Shown here: positions 31,694 to 36,292 of the stretch, piece after piece
How positions within the stretch are numbered: position 1 is the first letter of the stretch
How the letters are laid out: each line of letters starts with the position of its first letter
Assembly (NCBI GenBank): GCA_009692015.1
Contig: SIAB01000008.1
Coordinates: 1-36,292 of the forward strand
DNA length: 36,292 nucleotides
Direction of reading: 5' to 3'
Source of the DNA: Phycisphaerales bacterium
GTDB lineage: Bacteria; Planctomycetota; Phycisphaerae; Phycisphaerales; SM1A02
The notes under the pieces: generated by a model
Databases searched by the model: none
What the model was told of the DNA's origin: nothing
The model's input: only the letters and a program-made list of their open reading frames with translations
Program-made: the position numbers and the translations under genes

Positions 31694-33220
31694 ATGACTA
31701 CCCGACACGCTTCTCTGGTGTTTGCATCCCTTGTCCTTGGATTCTGTTCGAGCTCTTTGGCCGCGACAGACCGTCAGGTCATGCTCGATGAGATGGCGAT
31801 TTCTGCAGGTCGCCAGTTTCCAGTTTGGTCTGCGTACCGCGACCTGCCAACGATGCGCGTTGTCGTGGGCGGCGCGAATCAATCGGAGGGTTCACTCGCC
31901 GGATCTTGCCCCACAGCAGTCGTGGCCCACACCGATGCAAATTTCACAGGTGGATCGTTCATCGTGCAGGCTGGGTTCGCCGAGCTCGAGTCGGCGGCGT
32001 GTTCGTATGTGGTACCTGCCGCATCGTTCCCACTGCGTCTCGACCTGACCGAAATGATTTTCGCGACGAGCGCCGCAACGGTGCAGACCACGACCAAATG
32101 GTCCATCATGGTTTGGGAGGGCACGCCGGCAACCGGCAACCTCAAGTACACCTTTTCGTCCGATGGCAAGATCATTCCGCACATCGTTCTTCCGCCAGGA
32201 ACCACCGGCGTCAATGTGCAATTCCTGATCGACCCAACCGATCCAGATCAGATGTATCTCAATGACATCGGAAACCACACGTTCTCGATTGGCTACCGAA
32301 TCGATGATCACAATAATCAGACGCAGAATCCCTGCTACGTCGCGCCGCCCACCGCCAGCAACGCATTCCCGACCACCGACACCAGCGGTCTCGCGCAGCC
32401 AAGTCAGAATTGGATCAACGCAGTGAATTGTGGCGCGTTAGGTTGTCCTTCTGGTTGGAAGACATTCGCTCAGTGGCCAACGGCCTGTCGTCCAACCGGT
32501 GACTGGGTGATGCGCGCGACCTACACCCCGGTCAACTGCGCGGCACTGCAGGGCGCGTGCTGCATCGGCACGAACTGCGCCATCGCCACACAAGCGGATT
32601 GCTTGGCGGCGGGTGGCGCCTATCGCGGCGATGGTTCGATCTGCACCGCCTCGATCTGTCTCCCGCAGGGGAACAACGCCTGCTGCTTTGCGGCGACGGG
32701 CGGATGCGTGAACTTGTCCTACCAGTCGTGCCTCGGTGCGGGTGGAAGTCCTGGACCAGAGGGAAGCGCCTGCGGGACCTATGTTTGCTTTCCAACTGGA
32801 GCGTGCTGCCTCTCGAGCGGAGCATGCGTGGGACCAATCAGTCCAACAAATTGCGCCGCGCAGGGCGGAAACTATCAAGGCCTGGGAACTTCATGCGCGA
32901 GCGTGAGTTGTCCGGCACCGCAGGGGGCAGCGTGCTTCCCCAATGGATTTTGCCTCATCATGACCCAAGCCGACGCTGTTGCTTCTGGCGCGACATGGGC
33001 CGGCGCTGGAACCACCTGTGCTGACTCGGATGGTGATGGCACTGCCGATATCTGTGGTGGTAGCCCCGGTGACATCAACAACGATGGTTCGGTCAACGGA
33101 CTCGACCTCGCGATCCTGCTCTCCGCATGGGGATTGACGGGCGGTTCGGCCGATGTCAACGGTGACGGGATCGTCAATGGTGGCGATCTTGCCGTGATCC
33201 TGAGCGATTGGACAGGCTGA
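31694..33220 (+). CDS. secreted Cys-rich repeat protein with dockerin-like EF-hand pair
   Basis: A 508-residue protein with a signal peptide (residues 1-24, LVFASLVLGFCSSSLAA), then a roughly 260-residue beta-rich domain of unknown fold. Residues 287-442 hold four Cys-rich repeats. Each opens with a GACC-type turn and ends in a Cys; the fourth has AAC in place of ACC. DSDGDGTADICGG (444-456) resembles a thrombospondin type-3/EF calcium loop. The C-terminus is a pair of calcium-loop helices typical of dockerin-like domains: DINNDGSVNGLDLAIL (460-475) and DVNGDGIVNGGDLAVIL (487-503). GGAG precedes the ATG. A weak TTGTGG/GGTACT pair at 31619-31647 may be its promoter. Probably a surface or extracellular protein; function unknown. 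Confidence 0.8.
   Translation: MTTRHASLVFASLVLGFCSSSLAATDRQVMLDEMAISAGRQFPVWSAYRDLPTMRVVVGGANQSEGSLAGSCPTAVVAHTDANFTGGSFIVQAGFAELESAACSYVVPAASFPLRLDLTEMIFATSAATVQTTTKWSIMVWEGTPATGNLKYTFSSDGKIIPHIVLPPGTTGVNVQFLIDPTDPDQMYLNDIGNHTFSIGYRIDDHNNQTQNPCYVAPPTASNAFPTTDTSGLAQPSQNWINAVNCGALGCPSGWKTFAQWPTACRPTGDWVMRATYTPVNCAALQGACCIGTNCAIATQADCLAAGGAYRGDGSICTASICLPQGNNACCFAATGGCVNLSYQSCLGAGGSPGPEGSACGTYVCFPTGACCLSSGACVGPISPTNCAAQGGNYQGLGTSCASVSCPAPQGAACFPNGFCLIMTQADAVASGATWAGAGTTCADSDGDGTADICGGSPGDINNDGSVNGLDLAILLSAWGLTGGSADVNGDGIVNGGDLAVILSDWTG
32552..33019 (+). repeat. four tandem Cys-rich repeats within the secreted protein
   Basis: The repeat units are residues 287-322, 328-365, 369-406 and 411-442, with a period of 41 or 42 residues between starts. 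The pattern is a double Cys, a short loop, a further Cys, a segment with T/S-x2-N/D-C-x-A-x-GG, then a closing Cys. The units are diverged, so they arose by old duplication rather than recent slippage. Confidence 0.75.
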
Positions 33221-33237
33221 CGGATCACGGCGATACT
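33208..33237 (+). promoter_or_regulatory. probable promoter of tRNA-Ser
   Basis: TTGGAC (33208-33213) and GATACT (33232-33237), 18 bp apart, lie directly ahead of the tRNA. The -35 box falls in the last codons of the dockerin-protein gene, whose stop is at 33218-33220. Initiation would be a few bases before the tRNA 5' end at 33249. Confidence 0.5.
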
Positions 33238-33248
33238 TGGCAGTCCCT

Positions 33249-33336
33249 GGAGAGGTGTCCGAGCGGTTGAAGGAGCCAGTCTCGAAAACTGGTGTGGGCC
33301 TCGTGCTCACCGTGAGTTCGAATCTCACCCTCTCCG
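33249..33336 (+). tRNA. tRNA-Ser (anticodon CGA)
   Basis: A class II tRNA of 88 nt. Acceptor arms GGAGAGG (33249-33255) and CCTCTCC (33329-33335) pair fully, with G33336 as discriminator. The anticodon stem CCAGT/ACTGG encloses CTCGAAA, giving anticodon CGA at 33283-33285, which reads UCG. A long variable arm follows, then a T arm with GTTCGAATC. No 3' CCA is encoded; the sequence goes straight into T8. A CCA-adding enzyme candidate is at 13608. Confidence 0.95.
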
Positions 33337-33344
33337 TTTTTTTT
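33337..33344 (+). terminator. T8 run after tRNA-Ser
   Basis: Eight T residues follow the tRNA immediately. The tRNA acceptor and T-arm stems can supply the hairpin for intrinsic termination before the convergent batE-like gene, whose stop is at 33348-33350. Confidence 0.6.
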
Positions 33345-33347
33345 AGG

Positions 33348-34229
33348 TTAGCTCGCCGGGTCGGATCGCTCGCCAGCCACAACCGCTTGCGATGATTTGA
33401 CCCATCCCGCCAGCCCATCGCTCAGCCGAATGTGATACCAACCTGGCCGCGCCTCAATGAGCGTGAACTCAACTCCTTGCGGCAGTGGATCGTTGAACGA
33501 TGGAGTGAACCCTTCACCGTTTCCCTTTCGAACCACGACCGAATCATCCACGATCACGCCCGGGCGATTGATCGCATGGCGCAGCGTGTCGATGATGACT
33601 GTGGTGCTGAAAACAACGCAGATCGCCGCGAGCGCGAAGGTGGCGCTTCGCCACGCCATGCTTGCGCGCCATCCGAACCAGAGGCCGCCCGTCACCACCA
33701 CCCACAGAGCGATCCAGAGCGAAAGGCTGACCGTTCTGCGTCCATCCAAAGAGAGCCAATTCCATGACGCTGCGGCGCGATCGATCCAGCCGACGGATCG
33801 CGGGGCAGCGACGGCGCGCGCGACCAGCGTTCGGGCGTGGGCGAGGTTCGTTGAGATCCGAGGATCGCCAGGCAGCAGTCGATCAGCTTCGAGAAACGCT
33901 CCGATTCCTTCGCCAACTTTGCCCGACTGAACCAGGGCGTTGCCGAGATTGAAATAGACCTCGCCGCTCCGCGCTCCCTGATCAGCGGCGAGTTGGAATC
34001 CCGCTGCCGCCAATTGAAAGAGTTCCCGCGCCCGCGATGGATCTGTGGCGGTCAGGTTCATCGCTTCGTCGAACTGAGTCTGCGCTGTGGTGGCGAGGGC
34101 AAGTCTGGACTGCGGCGTTGATGCGGCAACTTCGGCCGACGCGGCAGAAGCAAGCGGTATCACGCTCCATACCAGAACCGCAGCGAGGATGGCGTCGAGG
34201 AGGCGGGGCGTGAGGGATTGATCCTTCAT
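33348..34229 (-). CDS. BatE-like TPR protein with SH3-type domain
   Basis: A 293-residue protein with a signal sequence or membrane anchor (about 9-30) and a TPR-like helical region (about 35-130) including GEVYFNLGNALVQSGKVGEGI. Membrane segments follow near 163-181 and 186-205, then a bacterial SH3-like domain (about 215-293) with VRKGNGEGF and GWYHIRLSDGLAGWV. In Bacteroides aerotolerance (Bat) loci a TPR-SH3 protein follows batD, which fits this position. The ATG overlaps the batD stop (ATGA). The locus is thought to act in the cell envelope with a MoxR ATPase, which is not visible in this window. Confidence 0.78.
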   Translation of the reverse strand: MKDQSLTPRLLDAILAAVLVWSVIPLASAASAEVAASTPQSRLALATTAQTQFDEAMNLTATDPSRARELFQLAAAGFQLAADQGARSGEVYFNLGNALVQSGKVGEGIGAFLEADRLLPGDPRISTNLAHARTLVARAVAAPRSVGWIDRAAASWNWLSLDGRRTVSLSLWIALWVVVTGGLWFGWRASMAWRSATFALAAICVVFSTTVIIDTLRHAINRPGVIVDDSVVVRKGNGEGFTPSFNDPLPQGVEFTLIEARPGWYHIRLSDGLAGWVKSSQAVVAGERSDPAS

Positions 34230-36058
34230 GAGCGCTTGCTCCAATCGAGTCCTTCGAATTCCTTCAGGCAGGCGCGTGCATCGTCCGAGTGCCGCGCCGC
34301 GGGGGAGCTTCCACCCGCCGATTCGAGCGCAGAGCCAAATTGCGCGCGCTCCAGTTCGCCGAGCACTCCGTCGACCAGCGTTTGCAAATCGACGGTCGCG
34401 CCAACTGTCATCAGCGCCCGCCGCGCTTCGCTGCGCGTGACGGTTCCCATCGGTCTGTTCAAGCGATCGGCGATGTATCCCGTGAGCGCGCTCGCTGGAT
34501 CGCCTTGCGAAAGTTTCTTCGCCGCGGCGGCGCGCGCCCCCCGTGCTCTGGTCAGCGCAACATCGCCGCGATTGCGAACGTTGCGGCGGCGCAGAAGCAG
34601 AATGGTCGCGCACGCCGCGGGGGGAATTGCAAATGCCATCACCGCGATGATGGATCCAACTGAATTGCTTTCATGGTCATCCATCATCGCCAGGTTCAGC
34701 GACGCATTGGCGACGAATCCCTCCGTCGTTGCCGTCAAACTCGCGGGTTCTGCGCCATGTGCGCTCGACTTGGAGATGATGGCATCCGTGGCGATGTGCT
34801 CCGAGGCACTCACGGCGATTGCAATCGGCTTGGTCGATGCCCTTCGATAGGCACTCACGGTTGGGTCGAACCACGCGAATTCGATAGCTGGAATCTCATC
34901 GACTCCGGCGTGGGTTGGTCGCAGCGTTTGGGTAAAGGTCTTCGTTTTCCCGGTCACAACTCCCGCGAGCGGCGCCGTCGGCAGTCGAAAGTCTGCGCGC
35001 ATCGCGGCGGTATCGAGCAGCGGTGGCTGCAACGAGTCAAGCGCGGGTGTCGCCGCCAGGTCCGTGACAGTCACGGTGAGGGTGATGGGGTCGCCGACCG
35101 CCGCTTGCAGCGGCTTCGCAGAACTGCTGATCGCGAAGGAACCCACCGCGCCAACGAACGACTCCGGTTGACCTTCAATGGGCAGCGGCAAGACGGTGAG
35201 ATCGGCGACCGTCGCGGTGGCGCTGATGGGTTTGGTTGCCGAAACAGAGAGTTCGTTTCTCCCGAAGAAGCCCCGCGATGACGCCAGACTTGTCGGGTAA
35301 TTCAACGCGACTCGAACTGCACTGAAGTCCGGCACGCCGCTCGAAGCGGGGATGATCTGCGCGGAGATCTCGTAGATGAAGAAGGCGTGTCCGTCGCTGA
35401 GTTCCTCTCGGCCGGAGGGTCGTTGCCCCCGTTGTGCCAACTCCTTGAGCCCCGGTGTGAAAGGTCCGAAGTCGCTGCGCTCATGGTCGATGAACTGCCA
35501 CATATCCGCCTCCCCGAGGGTGACGCGGTGCTCCGCACTCTGAAATGGTTTCACCGCGATGCGAAGTGTGAGGTGCAGCACCTGACCAATCCAAACCTCC
35601 TTTGAAGTTCCAACCACTTGCGCCGTGAGCAGGTCACCCGCCGTTGAGACCAGCGACGAAATCGACATCGGTGCGCTGGAGTACTTGACCCCATTGACCA
35701 CGATCGTCACCGGGGCCACTTCGAACACCCCCACGGCAGATGGGGTGATCATGACAGAGATCGCGGTGGTGTTGTTGCGCGTGATCTGCCCGTTGATGAT
35801 CTGCATCGAGCTCATCGTTTGTCGCCCGGGTTGAATCTCAAAGTCCAAACCAGCGGTGGGGGTGAAGACGGGGTCGCCGATGGTGTCACCGTCGCGAACG
35901 ATTATTTTCAGGACCGAGGGGCTCCCAACCCAGGTCTCGCGGGGCGAGAGCGTGAATTGGACATCCGTTGCGAATGCCGGCATTGCTGCGGCGACCACTG
36001 CCAGCAGGCTCATGAACAGGCGTGGGAGATCGAAGGGAATGTCGCGCGTGCGTCGCAT
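34226..36058 (-). CDS. batD: BatD family protein
   Basis: A 610-residue exported protein with a signal peptide (about 11-30, LFMSLLAVVAAAMPAFA). Repeated beta-rich domains of the BatD type follow (FTLSPRETWVGSPSVLKIIV, then GLDFEIQPGRQT). A membrane segment near 483-503 (IIAVMAFAIPPAACATILLL) is followed by a basic region and a cytoplasmic helical tail. BatD proteins are envelope proteins of the aerotolerance operon. The ATG at 36058 begins 12 bp after the batC-like stop; a later in-frame ATG inside the signal sequence (residue 16) is a weaker choice. It overlaps the downstream batE-like gene by 4 bp. Confidence 0.82.
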   Translation of the reverse strand: MRRTRDIPFDLPRLFMSLLAVVAAAMPAFATDVQFTLSPRETWVGSPSVLKIIVRDGDTIGDPVFTPTAGLDFEIQPGRQTMSSMQIINGQITRNNTTAISVMITPSAVGVFEVAPVTIVVNGVKYSSAPMSISSLVSTAGDLLTAQVVGTSKEVWIGQVLHLTLRIAVKPFQSAEHRVTLGEADMWQFIDHERSDFGPFTPGLKELAQRGQRPSGREELSDGHAFFIYEISAQIIPASSGVPDFSAVRVALNYPTSLASSRGFFGRNELSVSATKPISATATVADLTVLPLPIEGQPESFVGAVGSFAISSSAKPLQAAVGDPITLTVTVTDLAATPALDSLQPPLLDTAAMRADFRLPTAPLAGVVTGKTKTFTQTLRPTHAGVDEIPAIEFAWFDPTVSAYRRASTKPIAIAVSASEHIATDAIISKSSAHGAEPASLTATTEGFVANASLNLAMMDDHESNSVGSIIAVMAFAIPPAACATILLLRRRNVRNRGDVALTRARGARAAAAKKLSQGDPASALTGYIADRLNRPMGTVTRSEARRALMTVGATVDLQTLVDGVLGELERAQFGSALESAGGSSPAARHSDDARACLKEFEGLDWSKRS

Positions 36059-36070
36059 GGGTTGTTCGTT

Positions 36071-36292
36071 CTACCAGTCCTTTGCTGCCGGTGCTTGCTT
36101 CATCTGTTGAGCTTGCTCCTTGGCTTCGCGGCGCGACTTGTCGCGGTCTCGAACCGCTTGAAGAAGGCGCTGCGCTTCCTCTTTGGTGAGTGGAGCATCC
36201 TTGATTGGTTCTCCAGCCGTCGCGGGGGTGGGCTCTGCCTGTGGCTCCTGGCCATCGGATTTCTCGCTTGGCGCCGGTTGGTCTTTCTTGGA
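36071..36292 (-). CDS. BatC-like TPR protein, C-terminal part only
   Basis: The last 73 residues of a gene entering from the right edge. The read begins in a polar, Pro/Glu-rich linker and ends TKEEAQRLLQAVRDRDKSRR followed by a Gln-rich stretch and KDW at the stop. That C-terminal helix with a terminal KDW recalls the BatC (TPR) proteins that precede BatD. The TPR domain itself would lie outside the window. The stop is 12 bp before the batD start. Confidence 0.72.
   Translation of the reverse strand, partial: SKKDQPAPSEKSDGQEPQAEPTPATAGEPIKDAPLTKEEAQRLLQAVRDRDKSRREAKEQAQQMKQAPAAKDW

Noticed and set aside
33249-33336. tRNA-Ser as a possible mobile-element attachment site
   Set aside because: No integrase or direct repeat of the tRNA 3' end is seen nearby.
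1-36292. CRISPR arrays, insertion sequences and prophage genes
   Set aside because: No regularly spaced repeats, transposase, integrase or phage structural genes were recognised on either strand.

Overview
The window looks like chromosome from a planctomycete, most likely of the Phycisphaerae. The clues are a GC-rich sequence, a secreted Cys-rich protein ending in a dockerin-like EF-hand pair (31694-33220), a long polytopic SPFH protein, and an rnpA that is not next to rpmH or dnaA. This placement is inference from gene content and was not tested by phylogeny. I see no insertion sequences, phage genes or CRISPR arrays.

Layout. (1) 103-5101, minus: uvrA, a hotdog acyl-CoA thioesterase and purN are coupled by 4-base overlaps. 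They are followed by the remains of a secreted HExxH/PDZ metallopeptidase with two frameshifts and an internal stop. (2) 5504-11320, minus: gcvH, a LolD/MacB-type ABC ATPase, its FtsX-type permease and uvrB, with overlapping or nearly abutting ends. (3) 11392-14858, plus: a TIM-barrel protein, cmk, a plsC-type acyltransferase and a CCA-adding/poly(A) polymerase-family enzyme, all overlapping. (4) 14912-17243, plus: two exported ClpP/crotonase-fold paralogues. One has kept the candidate nucleophile serine and one has lost it. (5) 17257-18294, minus: an ABC-2 permease, divergent from the next run. (6) 18397-28994, plus: eight genes with no gap larger than 3 nt. They are three SPFH (HflK/HflC/stomatin-like) proteins, an ABC ATPase with an unusual tail, an ABC-2 permease, a membrane-anchored repeat-type protein, an FAH-family enzyme and yidD. 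(7) 29025-31216, minus: clc chloride channel and rnpA. (8) 31309-33336, plus: rpoZ, the secreted Cys-rich dockerin protein and tRNA-Ser(CGA). (9) 33348-36292, minus: a Bat-type aerotolerance block (batC tail, batD, batE-like).

The most interesting part is 14912-28102. It holds ClpP-fold secreted proteins, two ABC-2 permeases sharing the same motif on either side of a three-SPFH array, one ABC ATPase, and a conserved-looking membrane-anchored protein of unknown function. I read this as a candidate envelope or membrane-microdomain module related to the HflKC and stomatin/NfeD partnerships. The genes are plain in the sequence, but their working together is inference from arrangement.

Most starts were chosen by stop/start overlap (ATGA, GTGA) or by a Shine-Dalgarno match. 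Alternatives are given where the choice is open.
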